A stretch of DNA of 64,000 nucleotides from Monilinia fructicola (lineage: Eukaryota; Ascomycota; Leotiomycetes; Helotiales; Sclerotiniaceae), in NCBI GenBank assembly GCA_008692225.1, contig VICG01000011.1, positions 372,001-436,000 of the forward strand, read 5' to 3'. The translations under genes and the position numbers were made by a program. The notes below the pieces were generated by a model, which was not told the origin of the DNA, did not search any database, and saw only the letters and a list, made by a program, of their open reading frames with translations. Within the stretch, counting starts at the first letter, position 1; each line of letters begins with the position of its first letter. Positions 38,829 to 51,038 of this stretch are shown here, piece by piece.

Positions 38829-39208
38829 GATTTTGCTTTGATATGATATTGATGGATTTTGCTTGGGATTTGCTATGAATGAAATGGAGTGCACGGGATA
38901 GTATGGATGGGATTCGGATATGGTGATAGGTGGTTGCGATGTTCTTTTCTCTCTTTACAAGTTAAACATGACGTGATATTGAGCCAGCTGGTACGCTAGA
39001 CTCCCTCTACTCTTGGGAAATGTTACAATCAAGAAGCTGTTGAGCGGCTGGTTATCTGTATACTAGCGCCTATTTAGTTTTATGGAATACTGGCTTGCTT
39101 ACGAGAGAGTTGTTTGTAGTTGGTGTAGAGCTTGTGATGTTTCATTGCTTTTATAATATTACAATTTTGGAGATCGTTAATAATTTTTGTATTGATGATT
39201 AACTATTG
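38829..39208. other. 3' flank before TIR element 3
   Basis: Ordinary intergenic sequence with the 3' UTR of the preceding gene. Nothing else seen. Confidence 0.5.
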
Positions 39209-42200
39209 ATTCGCCTACCCTACTTCTCGCCCCCTCTTAATTTAGCCACCATTTCATACTAAAAACGACTATCGTAAGGTACCTAGGTATTAATAGCAAT
39301 ACAAAAAGTAAATATGATTTTTAAGATTTTAACTATAGATCTTTCTATACTTTGTATTGTATTGGGTCTATACTAGGGTAAAAATTTAGAAAGTAGTATA
39401 TCTTTTGAATTCTTCTATCTATAAGTTATATATTCTAAAACGTCTTATTAACTAAAAGCTAATTGGTCTAGAAAAACTACCGTAATATTTTGTACGGGAA
39501 TATAGAAACTTAAGCAAAAGTATATATTTATATTCTAATAATATTATAAATTAAAATAATATATAAAATAATATTAAAGTAAATAATTATATTTTATAAA
39601 TTATATACTTTTTAAATATATAATTTTTAAGTTTACTAAACCTTTAATTATTAAGAAATAAATAGATATTATATAAGCTTTATAAAATAAGCTATAAGAA
39701 AGGTTATAAAGAGCTATTATTATATAATATCGACGAGCCTTAGGCGAGTTATATCATTGGCCGGCCTAAGCGGCCGTACTTAAAGCTCGTTTTAATATAT
39801 TATAAACCTTTTATTTCTCGATATTAAAATATACTAAGCGATTATTTTCTAGTTTAATAATACTCTAAAGTATGATTTATAGTTTTTAATAGATTCGTTT
39901 ATTTACTATAATTTTTTAAAATAAATTTCGTTTTGAATTACTTTTTATTATCGTAACGTAGACTTAAAATACTTAGGTGGGTTTTAAAAGAGGTATATAT
40001 AAAAAATTAAACTTATAATTATTTAACGAAACCTTAATATAAGTTTATAAAATTTATAAATATTATAGAATTAATATTTTTATACTTGTTATAATAATCT
40101 TACATTATAAAACTATTACGAAGGTCGAGTTATATAAGAGTATATAGGGATTACTAATAAGATTAAGTAGGATTATAATAGATCGTATTATAAGTAAGTT
40201 AAAAGACTTTATTTCTATAATAAAAATAATAGAAGTAATATAAATGACTTAAAAATAATATATATAACCTTCGATATAAGAGTATAAAGTACTCTATAAA
40301 ATTCGAAATCAATATTAAAGGATTGGAATAAACCTTCGGTCTATTCTCTACTTTCGATATAGTTAGAATTATATAATTACTTTTACGTAATAAAAATCGA
40401 GTATTAAATAAATAATAATATAATAAAATATATAAATATTAAAAATTTAATAAAAAATTAGTAATTTATATTAATATTAAATAGTTTAATAAATATTATA
40501 ATTAAATTTATTTAATTTTATTAAATAATAAAATAAAATCTATATTCTAAATATCTTATTTTAAAATTTTAATATCTTTATTAATCTTAAAAATATAAGA
40601 AACTTTATAAGTTTTAAAAGGGTAAATTCGCTTATTTAGATTATATAAATATATCTTTTTATAAATAATTTAAATTTTTTACTTTTTATATTAATATATA
40701 TATTAATATAATAAATAATAGTAAATTTTAAATATATTTAATAAAACTTTAAAGCTTATATTATTTCTTATAGTTTTAATTTTTAATATTTATATATTAT
40801 TAAATTTTAAATTAATAAATTAATAAATTCTAAATTTTTCTAAAGTCATTAATTTTATAATATTAATATTCTTCTAAAAATAATTTTTATAATATAAGAA
40901 CTTTATAAAAAGATATTAAAATACTAAGTTTTATATATATATATAAATTATATAAAATTGTATCTAAGTTTTATATTTATCTATACCTCTTTAAAAACGC
41001 GTCTAAGTATAATAATTATATATATATAACTCTTTAATTTTATAAGGTTAGATCCTTTAAATTTATCAGAATTTTTAGTTTTAGATTTATATAGAGATTA
41101 TATATAAAATTAATACTCTAAAAAGAATATTTATAACTTTTAAATTAAGATAATTAAAAATGATTTATAAGTATTTATAAAATTCTTTAATTAATATATA
41201 ATAAACGAGTTGTTTTAATTATATATAATAATTTAAATTTAATAAATCAATTATAACTTTTTACTTTTTATTTTAAATGCTATTTATAATAATTTATAAT
41301 TATTTTAAATTTCATTTATAATAATTTATAATTAATAATTAAATTATAATTTTAAATTATTAATCTAAAATTTTATTATTGAAATTTAAAAGGCTATATT
41401 AACTATTAATTATAAATTAGTAGAAAACAGATATTATAATAAAGGTAATCTTTATTAAACTAATTAATATTATTTACTTATAATTATATATTATTTCAAT
41501 CGCTTTTATTAATAACGTTAATAACGTTAGCGACGTTATTTTTATTATTAATACGCCAAGGCTATTAGCTCTATTATCGACTCCTCTCGTATCGACCGTT
41601 ATACAAATAATAATATATTATCAAAAGAGTAAATTTAATTAAAATTAATTTTTAAGATTCTTTAAGAATTTATAGATTATCTTTAAATATCTTCTATAAA
41701 TAAATATAATTTTTTTAAGATTTTGATTTTGTATAGGATTTCGATATAAATTAAAAATTAGAAATTTTATTTTTTACGGTAAAATTACTCTTATGCTATG
41801 AAAAATTGAAAAAATTACTCTCATGCCACAAAAATCAGACTTATTTTACTATAATGCCACATAGATTCTAGCCTTTTTTAGGTTAGATTCTAAATTAGAT
41901 TTTATTCAAAAAGGCTAGAATCTAAATAGTGAATTATAAATTTTCAAAATCTAGTACTTTCATTAATCGATTATTAGTAAGCAAAAAAGCTCTGATTTTC
42001 CGTCCTACGTTCGGAGCTTAGTTATTCCGACCATTTAAGCTATTTTAAAAGATGATCAACCATTTCGGCCATTTCGAAGGTGATTAACCATTTCGGCCAT
42101 TTCGAAAATAATCAACCATTTCGGTCCTTCCATTCTGGCCATTCCATTCTAGCCATTCCATTCCGACCATTTCATTCTGGCCCTTCCATTTCAGCCATTC

Positions 42201-43173
42201 CATTCTAGCCCTTCCATTTCGGCCATTCCATTCTGGCCATTCCATTCCCGACCCTTCCATTCTGGCCATTTCGAAGGTGATTAACCATTTCGGCCATTTC
42301 GAAGGTGATTATAAATTTTCAAAATCTAATATTTTCATTGGTCAATTATTAGTAAGCAAAAAAGCTCCGACTTTCCGTCCTACGTTCGGAGCTTAGTTAT
42401 TCCGACCATTTGAGCCATTTTGAAGGTGATCGACCATTTCGGCCATTTCGAAGGTGATCAACCATTTCGGCCCTTCCGAAGGTGATCAACCATTTCGGCC
42501 ATTTCAAAAGTGATCAACCATTTCGACCCTTCCATTCTGGCCTTCCATTCTGGCCATTCCATTCCGACCATTTCATTCTGGCCCTTCCATTTCAGCCCTT
42601 CCATTTCGGCCATTCCATTCTAGCCATTCCATTCCGACCATTTCATTCTGGCCCTTCCATTTCGGCCCTTCCATTTCGGCCATTCCATTCTAGCCATTCC
42701 ATTCCGACCATTTCATTCTAACCCTTCCATTTCGGCCATTCCATTCTAACCATTCCATTTCGAAATAATATAACTACTAATTTGTTAATATAAAAAAATC
42801 TATTATAAAACCCTAGATTCTATAGTTTTTGAATAGAATCTAAATTAGATTCTATTCAAAAAGGCTAGAATCTATGTGGCATTATAGTAAAATCACTTCG
42901 ATTTTTGTGGCATGAGAGTAATTTTTTCGACTTTTCATGGCATGAGAGTAATTTACCGTATTTTTTATGATCTTTTATAACTCTTTATAAGAAAATTGTA
43001 AAAAATTTAAGATTTTCAAAATATATAGGTTTTTATATATAAAACTATTACTCAAATCTTTAACTCAATATATCAATGATCTATTAAGTTATTGATACGT
43101 GGAAATAACTGTTTTTGGTGTAAAATGCTAGCCAAAAGGGGGGGGGGGTTGGCGAGAAGTAGGGCAGGCGACT
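39209..43173. mobile_element. Decayed TIR DNA transposon copy 3, about 3.97 kb
   Basis: The left end ATTCGCCTACCCTACTTCTC at 39209 continues with AGCCACCATTTCATACTAAA. The right end GGCGAGAAGTAGGGCAGGCG, preceded by GTTTTTGGTGTAAAATGCTA, closes at 43173. The ends are related to those at 34021-34840 but more diverged. No clean TA duplication remains (TG and CA flank it). The interior is A+T-rich without ORFs. It also carries an inner inverted pair near 41860-41930 and 42830-42905 (AGATTCTA, AAAAAGGCTAGAATCTA) enclosing the CATTCCGG minisatellite, and two copies of CGTCCTACGTTCGGAGCTTA. Confidence 0.75.
42045..42765. repeat. Large CATTCCGGCC-type minisatellite with higher-order structure
   Basis: Tandem variants of CCATTTCGGCC, CCATTCCATTCTGG and CATTCTAGCCATTCC. 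At least two higher-order blocks each begin with the same unique segment (AGTAAGCAAAAAAGCTC at about 41975 and 42350). ORFs across it (poly-HSxxF or WNGRNG) are repeat artefacts. Confidence 0.9.
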
Positions 43174-45743
43174 CAATACAAGTTAAGGTTAAGGGCCATT
43201 ATAGGTAGAAGAGATACGATGGATTTTATAAAACCAAACCTCTCGGGCTAATCGTCGTAAGAAACTAATATTCTACCAAGCCCCTTCTAACTTCTAATAC
43301 AGTACATCTATTACACAAGTAGTACAATATACCTCGAAACCTGGAGCCTTTGATATTTACATGGAGAAATCTACCCATACTCTCTATATCCGCGTGCCGA
43401 TCGATAGCTCGATCAAGATACGAATATACCCATTGCTGTTTACTTCCATCTCCATCTCGACCTCTCCTCGGCGTGAATACTACTGCGAACCTGAACTCTC
43501 GTGGATTACATTATGCATATAGCTTTGGCGATGGATGAGTTGGTGTATGGATGATATTATACTGGGTTTTGTAAATACTATGATTTTGGTATTTTGGGGT
43601 TACTTGATATTGCGGTTTCTCTTTCTTCTTCTTCTTCTTCTTCTTCTTCTCCTTCTTCTTCTCCTTGCCCTTAGTGCGGCGGGGAAAGAAAGGCGGAGGT
43701 TGGATGCTATGATTCCGCAGTCTCGGATTTTGTGTTCTTGGGAATCATAAAAAGATAGTGGGATAGGGAGGAGGAGGATTGAGATGGCCATGTGTTCAGT
43801 GAGGTTGGGGAGGTTTACAGGGGGGTGAGGAGGAGGATGAGGAGGAAGAAAAGAGCTAATTTGATTGGAAAGTAAGCCAAGTGTCCGAATAGGTGAATCA
43901 TTAGTTATAGGAGGGGATGATACCTTGCAAGAGTCTAGGAGGCTAGTGGGAGAATTTGGAAGGTACGGACTGGAGGGGATGGGAGTTTGGATAGCCCGTC
44001 GATGTCATTTTCTCCTTGTTATGTTTGGGGAATTTTGTAGTTAACGTTCTACTTATAAGAAGAAGGGGTTGGTTCTGCGGTTAATCAATGAACTTTTATC
44101 CATAGGTATGCATCCTAGTGAAATCGGCAGAACTTGATGGGACGTTGAAAGTCAAGTTTGTTTTGGTGTTGTTGGTGTTGGTTGGTATATTCCCGTGATA
44201 TTCTAAGTTGGTGGTGGTATTCCTGCTTTAGTATATACCTGTAGCTGGCCGGATGTTGGTTTGTCTATATCTATTTAGCCATTGGATGATAGCGTGATAA
44301 GTAGGCAATCTTACTACTCTTATTGACATTGAGATAAACTAAATACCCACGTACCGAAACTCTGTAATGATGAACATGTGCTTCATTCTCATTATACATT
44401 TCCATCAACAAAAGTCTTATACTTACTATCAAACTTGATGTTCTATATACCCTCTACCCAAACGATTAAACTTGGTAACTCTATGAGAAGTAAGAGTATG
44501 AATGCTGATACTCACAGAACTGTATTTCCCCATTCGCTTCTCATGGAGGTTGGGGAAAGATAATTATTATTATTCACAAAGCGGGCTAACGGTGTATATC
44601 TTGATATATTCCTGACTTATAGTGCAGCTTGTGGAATATGTAAGAGAACTAGATCTTGAATTAGTTGGGAACTCGGTGATGCACATTACAATAATGGACG
44701 TCTACTCTTTAGGCGGAGTCATGAGGGGCTCTCCTCGTTTTATAGGTATGGGAGATAAAGTACGGTTTCTTTGGTTTGAAGATGGATGATGGAAGATTAG
44801 TATGTGGGTGGATTATCGATGATAGATGATAGGTAGTGGAGGATGAACAATTACTGATGAATGATGGATAACGCATAATAGATGAATAATATATGATGGC
44901 AAATGCAGTAGAGATACAGTCCCATGTTATCTGGGAAGTTATATCTATTTAAGTAGGTAAGTGTTGACCAACTAGCTCCTATTTCGAGACTTGGGATATG
45001 ATGTATTCGTACGATATTGTGGTTTGAGGAGTTTTGGTTTGCGTGATGGTTTACCTAGTTATAGGTGTTGATATGGGGGTATCTTCATCTTTCATAGAAA
45101 GGTGATGAGCATTATTCAGTCTCGGTACTATAGATGGAATCAGAATAGGCCATTCCCTACACGATAACTTCCAAGTTCATATACTTTATCTTCGGTCTTT
45201 AACTGCAATTGCATTGTTTATCTCTATTCTTCGATTGCTAATTCTTATCATACCCTGCCTCTATCTTATGAATACCATTTAGATAACGCACAGGTATCAA
45301 CTTGATATTGATTAGATTCTGATTCATATTTACACCTCATACTGAGGTCAACACTGGTTTATCATATTGGGTTTGGCTGAATATTATGGGAGTGTGTGTA
45401 GTCCATGTAGATAAACCTATCATCAACATAGCGAGGTCTCCATGTATTCATAAGAGACAATGAAAAGAGGAATGATGAATCGTAATTAAGAACCTTTACT
45501 CATTTTCTTATGCTTTGCCCATTGAACTTCAAAGTAGACAATTAGCGAAGCCATGTAATAGTAAAATTCACGAAACGAGGCATTTCTTATACTTCGACCA
45601 AGTCCAGTGATGTAGTGTAATGCAGAGCAACGACAATACCGTAGTCGCCTTGGAAAAAATCCAACCCCTCTCAAAGCTCAAGTCCCTTCCCACCACTTCC
45701 ACTCCTCACTCGAAAATCAGTTTCAGACTTAAACTTAAGTCAC
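43174..45743. other. Intergenic region, nothing recognised
   Basis: 2.6 kb. It holds a TTC/CTT tract at 43620-43668. The small ORFs (43350-43750, 44378, 45486) lack support. Confidence 0.4.
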
Positions 45744-46796
45744 TTACTGCTTTTGCACAGGTATCGTAGCATAATAAGCCATAGCTGCCCCGTTCACTTC
45801 CGGAGTCATTTCCTTTCCTTCTTCCATCAGTGTGGCTAGGAGCTTGAAGTAGTGGATGTAGAATGCCTGGACATTGTTAGTTGGTGTATTTAGATTCTTC
45901 TCTATCTGCTCTGTTTCTTCTTTTCTTGCACCTTTCGGCTGCCATTCAACTTTCACGCGCTTTCTATTCCCTTCTTCCTCCCACCAGGCCTATCAATCAA
46001 ACCATCCCCTTACAAGGCAACTAGAGAAAACATGATAGAAAACAAAAACATACCGGTGTGAAAGTATTAAAAAATCTTGCCTCCTCCCCCGTCTCGTTGC
46101 TGAACGTATGAGGAGCTCTGGTGGGTACAACGACATAATCACCTACACCCGCATCGATTCTCTTCTCCGACTCTCCCGTTGAAGGGTTTGCAGGGACCCA
46201 AAAGGTTATTACTGATTAACGTTAGTCATGATATGGATAGTTGAGATTGGAGTCGTAGAGCTGTAAACGTTGATGTGGTACAACGAGGGTACGGAAAGGG
46301 GGAGAACAAAATAGCACGGAACAAGCTTTGAATACCAAAAAAAAACAACTACTACATACCCCCTTTCGTAACCAAAAAGGTCTCATCATGCATCTCATGC
46401 CAATGAGCAGGTGGTCCCTTCATGTGCGCAGGAATAATCCCTTCAACCGTCGAGATACGATTATCTATTCCATTCAACAGCGTCAGCATACTCTGTATAT
46501 ATATATATATGTCCATGCATTTCCCAAACAATCCCCAACCAGCATCTAGAATTCCCGTCATTACCACGAATAGAAAAAAAAGGATCTCAAAATGATCTTG
46601 GCCGCAATTTGGGTCGCGCGTCCATGAAAAATCGCGGATGAGAAACTCATGAGAGATGAACAAACATACCAGTCCTACTTCCATCCTCCATAACTCTCAT
46701 CCTGACACTTCCGAGTTTAATCACCTCTCCAGTTTCCGCCTTGAGAAAATTAATCGGCACGTTGGGCTGGGGAACGATGGGTGCTGGGGGATTCAT
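45744..46796 (-). CDS. Small cupin-domain protein
   Basis: Exons: 46796-46670, 46464-46360, 46211-46054 and 45989-45744; 211 residues, no frame problem. It is a single cupin barrel: the first motif is PPAHWHEMHDETFLVTKG (two His and a Glu, metal-ligand arrangement), and the second motif region is VGDYVVVPTRAPHTFSNET with its His, followed by FFNTFTPAWW. The C-terminal half is helical (QAFYIHYFKLLATLMEEGKE). Such stand-alone fungal cupins are usually of unknown substrate; some act on aromatic or polyketide intermediates. It lies about 13 kb from the homogentisate cluster, beyond two transposon blocks, so a link is not shown. Intron 1 includes a (TA)n tract. Confidence 0.85.
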
Positions 46797-48119
46797 TTTG
46801 ATGATGTGGTTGATGTGATGTGATTTGATGTGATGTGATGCGATGTGGTTGTTATTCTTGTTGTTGCAGTTGTTGCTGTTGTCGGGTTTTCTGACACGAG
46901 GCAGGGGCCGGGTGAGTGCGATGATTATTTCACGAAAGAGGCAGAAGATCAATAAATAACCTTAGCTGTGACCTTCGGTCACATGTAAGATACAAGCACA
47001 AATCAAAAGAAGATCAACAATCCGACGCAAAACAATACCACAAGGCGAAACCAAACAAACATCAAGACCGCACCTTTATCTGTATATATCCATATCTTTG
47101 TATCTCCCATCCCCCATCTCCCATCCCCCAACTTCCCAACTCATACCCCTCACCTCACACCTCACACCTCACACCCCATATATAAAAAGCAATCCTAACC
47201 TTGCATACAACCGGACGGTACTAAATCATGACGTCGGAGAATCCCCACCAAACATTCCGCTTGAACGAACTCCGTACGCGAGGGGACCTTGACACCACAC
47301 CACACCACACCACATCTCAATATTAAACTCCCCACTGCTCATTCGCTGCCTCATACCCATTGCGGGCATCAAGCGTTTCTATACTCGTCGAAACACTCAG
47401 AGTCGGTAAGAGGTCGGGTGCGTGCATGTGGTGGTTGATTGGAGAGTGCACGTGGTCGGGATATTGATGAAGAAGCAGGACTGGATATCGCGTTTCTGGC
47501 TTGCTTATCAATAACCTTATACAGATATGTCCGGGTATTTTGGTGGTGAGATGAAGGTATGGTGGTGTTGATGTGGTGGGCGAGATAGGGTTTATGGGGT
47601 TGAGCATTGCGGATGTGGAGATGTTTTGGGCCTATGCCGTACGTATATGAGTGGGATCATTGGGAGATAGATGATGGGATATTGGGTAAATTTGGAGAAT
47701 TTTCGGCTTCGAATGGCATTTTCTGTTCTATTGAGTTTGATCAAGTAGGGACTGTATGCGGGTTATTTCGGTCGTGCATGGAATTGTGTATGTAAATGCG
47801 GTTGAATATTAGAAGCTTGTTCAAGATGGTATGCATGATAGAGCTTCATCGTTTGAAAGTGGTTGATTCAGTAGGTCATTGATCATTGGATTCAAAGACT
47901 TATCATGATCCAAAATTTGATCCAAAACCTGACCAGTGGTTATAGTATCCAATTTCCGGTCAGGTCTGGTGGAAAATACATTCATATCTCCATTAGTCTT
48001 TCCCTCTTTTTAGCCCAATATTATGGTTGTACTCTGTACAGATTACAATCTGTGGATCAAAATCATCGCCAAAAATATCAAAGAAATGGTTCCCCTCCCA
48101 ATCTTGATAAAACCAATGA
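46797..48119. other. Intergenic region
   Basis: Upstream of the cupin gene there is a TGTGATG-type repeat (about 46805-46850) in the 5' UTR/promoter. Further on are CTCACAC and CCACA microsatellites (about 47145-47175 and 47293-47312). No gene supported. Confidence 0.45.
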
Positions 48120-51038
48120 CTATCCCTGCCATTTGACTTTTCCACTTCTAAACATATTAACCATTCCAGTAGGTAATAATCCCTTGTCAACAACAGCCAA
48201 TCCGCCAAATCTCTCTCTCATCTCTTCCCCATAAAGCTTAACCACCCACTTCCAATATCCCATATCCATTCCCTCAAATGCCAATGAAGGACCACCCACA
48301 ATTGCCTTGGCCACAATCACATCCCATTCATTCCAATCTACCGATTCTTTTCCCGGTTGCTTGAGTAGATCCTTATGAACCTCATAAAGACTTGCATTTG
48401 TTTCTTCTCTATATCGAGTGAATTCTTCAAGAGACATGAAAGTTTGTAGGTCTGGAGATTCTGGAGATTCAAGCCGCATTTGACTAGCAATCGCTATATT
48501 CTGTTGCGGAGATCGAGCTTCAAACATAATCCTAGCCTTCCTATACTCTTCTCTCTCTTCCTCAAAGTAGTCATCCATTAATTTTTCTGGCTTTTCACAT
48601 ACACCATCCCGTAATTGTAGGAGTCCGATAAAAGGATTGTGTAATTCCAGACCGCCAAGACTAGTAGGGAAATACAAGTATCCATCGGGTATATCAACGA
48701 TACCAAATCGCTCTCTCAACGTATCTTTCAAATATGAAACCACATTTGTGTTCGTGAAGATAAGATTTTGGATATGGCGGAAACTAGACAGCATAGCATC
48801 GACATGAGCACGACCAAAGGAATTTGCTGGTTTTCCGAAATTAGAGGCGAAGAAGCGACCGGCGTAAGTATTCCAGGCTTGGATCCATGAGAAGACACTC
48901 TTCTTACCCCGTAGCTGAGATTGAAGTTCCGAGACATGTTGATCAACCATGGATTGATCGATGGTGAAGTGACCACTGATAGGATCAAGTTGGAGGAAGC
49001 CCCAGCGGATATCTCCAGTAGGCAGAGAAAGATCCATGGGCTGGTTGAGTTCGCTGATGCGGACGGAGCCTGTTTTACCCTGATTCAGTGTAATGCCCAT
49101 GACTTTGGAGAAATCGAGAATGGATTTCCATCCTTTGACAACGGTTTGATGACAGGGTGACCAGATCCAGAAGTCATCATACATTCTGTAGAGTTGAGCT
49201 CCATCTGTGCTTTGATTCACAGTAAAATCGAGACAGAAAAGAATGGCTTCTCCACAAACAGCAGACAAAGCATGAGCTCCAGGAACTCCACGCTTTCGAA
49301 TGCGAGCTTCTGAATATATATCATCTTCAAGTAATTTAAGTGGAGCTTCGAGGAATTTTCGGAAGAATCTCAACCATTTTTCCGACAATCCAAAGAATGA
49401 TAGAACACAGAAAATTGTCGAGTGCGGCAATGATGGATTGAAAGATTCGAATTCGGAGCGGACACAAGTGAATTCACCGTGGATCTTGGTATTTATGATG
49501 ATCTCAGTAGAAAGTAAGTGAAGGAGGAATTGTTTAATCTCCATGGGGCTTTGCGGAAGTTTGTCAAGATTCCCAGAATCACCATTCAAAAATGTATTGG
49601 GATTGAAGTCTGAATATAAATCTTCGCTGTCTGATGACTCTGGAGTTGCTTTCTTCTTCTTCGAGGCTGCTTGGAAGTTCTGCGCCGGCCCTCTTTGTGC
49701 TACATGCATCCGCTGCAGCGTCATACTTGGCGGTTCTGGTGGACTATCATCAGAAGTATTGAGTAAAAACCGTTGAGGTGCCGATTTAAAACCCTCATAA
49801 TCAGCTTCCTCGACTCCATCTTCATCGGCATATTCATCTTTCTCCGAGTTAGGAAGCTGGGACATGAAGTAGATGGCTCTGTACAGGTTTTGACGTTTCT
49901 TCTGAACATTCTGCATGTGATAAACACTTCCTCTGCCATAGTAGTGACCTCCGAGATAATAATCTCTTCTTGCTTTATCTGTGGGAGGAATAGGCTTATC
50001 CAATGGCGACCACGCTCCATCAAAATTAGAGAAGTCTATAAAGGCCTTCTTTAAGAATACTGACCATCTGATGCCCATATATTGAAGAAACAGTGCTTCG
50101 AGAAGATCTTCATCAATGAACATATGATAGGTGCCGTTCAAATGTCGTCGTTGTTCGACAGAAAGATCACTATTCCATTCCCAGTTATCTATTGATGCAA
50201 GGCGCATGTTGAGAACATCAGCCACTTCAGTAAGAATGACTGGACTGGCGAGAAAATCTTTCAATGCTGCGCGCTTTTCCTCCGACAAAAGACCGGAAGA
50301 TATAAGTCCATTGATGGTCCAGCGCAGGACGGAAGGACTGAATTGTCCTGGAGTTGATAAATCGATTCCAAATTGCTCAACTTGTTTGCGTAAAGCATTC
50401 AAGGCTTTCATGGCTTGTCCATCTTTCCTGTCCTTTCCGAATAGATCATTCAGGTATGTTGTAATTTCCTTCTGGTCAGTTTCGAAGGGCTCAAAGACCA
50501 ACTTTTCCCAACTTTCTCGCCCCTCGTTCCTCGCAACACTTTCGTTCTTGATCTTCTGAAAGTCTTCATGAGTTTTTGATGTCTCATTCGCGACATCAGT
50601 AGCTTTCTGCTTTTGTTCTGCTGAAAGCCATTCTGTGACAAGTTCGCCATACAGCGTGGCATATTGGTACTTCGATGATTGAACATTAACATGCTGCATA
50701 AGCGATTGTTCCCACTTTTCTAGAGTTTTCTTAGAGATTGATGGATCATATTCAGCTTGTGCGAGGAACTTTTCGAGGTTCTTGACGAGAAGTTCCACGG
50801 TAGACGATTTGATGCCGTTTTTGCGAGTATGTTTCTTCGTAATTGATGGATTGATTGCAAAGCTTTGCTTCACAATATCGAGCAACAACTGAAGTCTCTT
50901 TCGTTGATCAAGTTCATTGATCAAATTGAGGGATAATTCTTCCTTTTGGGCCTCGAAATGATTTCGTTTCTTGGAAAGTTCAGTAAGCTTTGTGGTGGTG
51001 ATTGACTGGAGAGTTGCGGAGAAAACTCCTCCAGACAT
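48120..51038 (-). CDS. rvt: Domesticated cellular reverse transcriptase (RVT), intact single-exon gene
   Basis: 972 codons without interruption. This matches the rvt family, single-copy reverse-transcriptase-related genes scattered through fungi and some other organisms, unrelated to active mobile copies. A helical or coiled-coil N-terminus (about 15-60, 85-170) precedes the RT core. Core features: GIRWSVFLKKAFIDF (322-336); a long acidic insert (about 400-490); motif A EFTCVRSEFESFNPSLPHST (522-541); motif B KRGVPGAHALSAVCGEAILF (582-601); motif C YRMYDDFWIW (617-626) with the DD pair at 621-622; GITLNQGKTGS (648-658); then a C-terminal PTSLGGLELHNPF (791-803). Motif A has Glu529 where polymerases normally have Asp. 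No endonuclease, RNase H, gag or terminal repeats surround it, and the flanks are ordinary sequence. In Neurospora the homologue polymerises nucleotides and responds to stress; here that is inference. Confidence 0.92.
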   Translation of the reverse strand: MSGGVFSATLQSITTTKLTELSKKRNHFEAQKEELSLNLINELDQRKRLQLLLDIVKQSFAINPSITKKHTRKNGIKSSTVELLVKNLEKFLAQAEYDPSISKKTLEKWEQSLMQHVNVQSSKYQYATLYGELVTEWLSAEQKQKATDVANETSKTHEDFQKIKNESVARNEGRESWEKLVFEPFETDQKEITTYLNDLFGKDRKDGQAMKALNALRKQVEQFGIDLSTPGQFSPSVLRWTINGLISSGLLSEEKRAALKDFLASPVILTEVADVLNMRLASIDNWEWNSDLSVEQRRHLNGTYHMFIDEDLLEALFLQYMGIRWSVFLKKAFIDFSNFDGAWSPLDKPIPPTDKARRDYYLGGHYYGRGSVYHMQNVQKKRQNLYRAIYFMSQLPNSEKDEYADEDGVEEADYEGFKSAPQRFLLNTSDDSPPEPPSMTLQRMHVAQRGPAQNFQAASKKKKATPESSDSEDLYSDFNPNTFLNGDSGNLDKLPQSPMEIKQFLLHLLSTEIIINTKIHGEFTCVRSEFESFNPSLPHSTIFCVLSFFGLSEKWLRFFRKFLEAPLKLLEDDIYSEARIRKRGVPGAHALSAVCGEAILFCLDFTVNQSTDGAQLYRMYDDFWIWSPCHQTVVKGWKSILDFSKVMGITLNQGKTGSVRISELNQPMDLSLPTGDIRWGFLQLDPISGHFTIDQSMVDQHVSELQSQLRGKKSVFSWIQAWNTYAGRFFASNFGKPANSFGRAHVDAMLSSFRHIQNLIFTNTNVVSYLKDTLRERFGIVDIPDGYLYFPTSLGGLELHNPFIGLLQLRDGVCEKPEKLMDDYFEEEREEYRKARIMFEARSPQQNIAIASQMRLESPESPDLQTFMSLEEFTRYREETNASLYEVHKDLLKQPGKESVDWNEWDVIVAKAIVGGPSLAFEGMDMGYWKWVVKLYGEEMRERFGGLAVVDKGLLPTGMVNMFRSGKVKWQG

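Noticed and set aside
42084..42721. ORFs of WNGRNG and HSxxFRPFHS repeats
   Set aside because: Translations of the CATTCCGG minisatellite.
43600..43791. Arg-rich minus-strand ORF
   Set aside because: Encoded by the TTC/CTT tract; no supporting motif.
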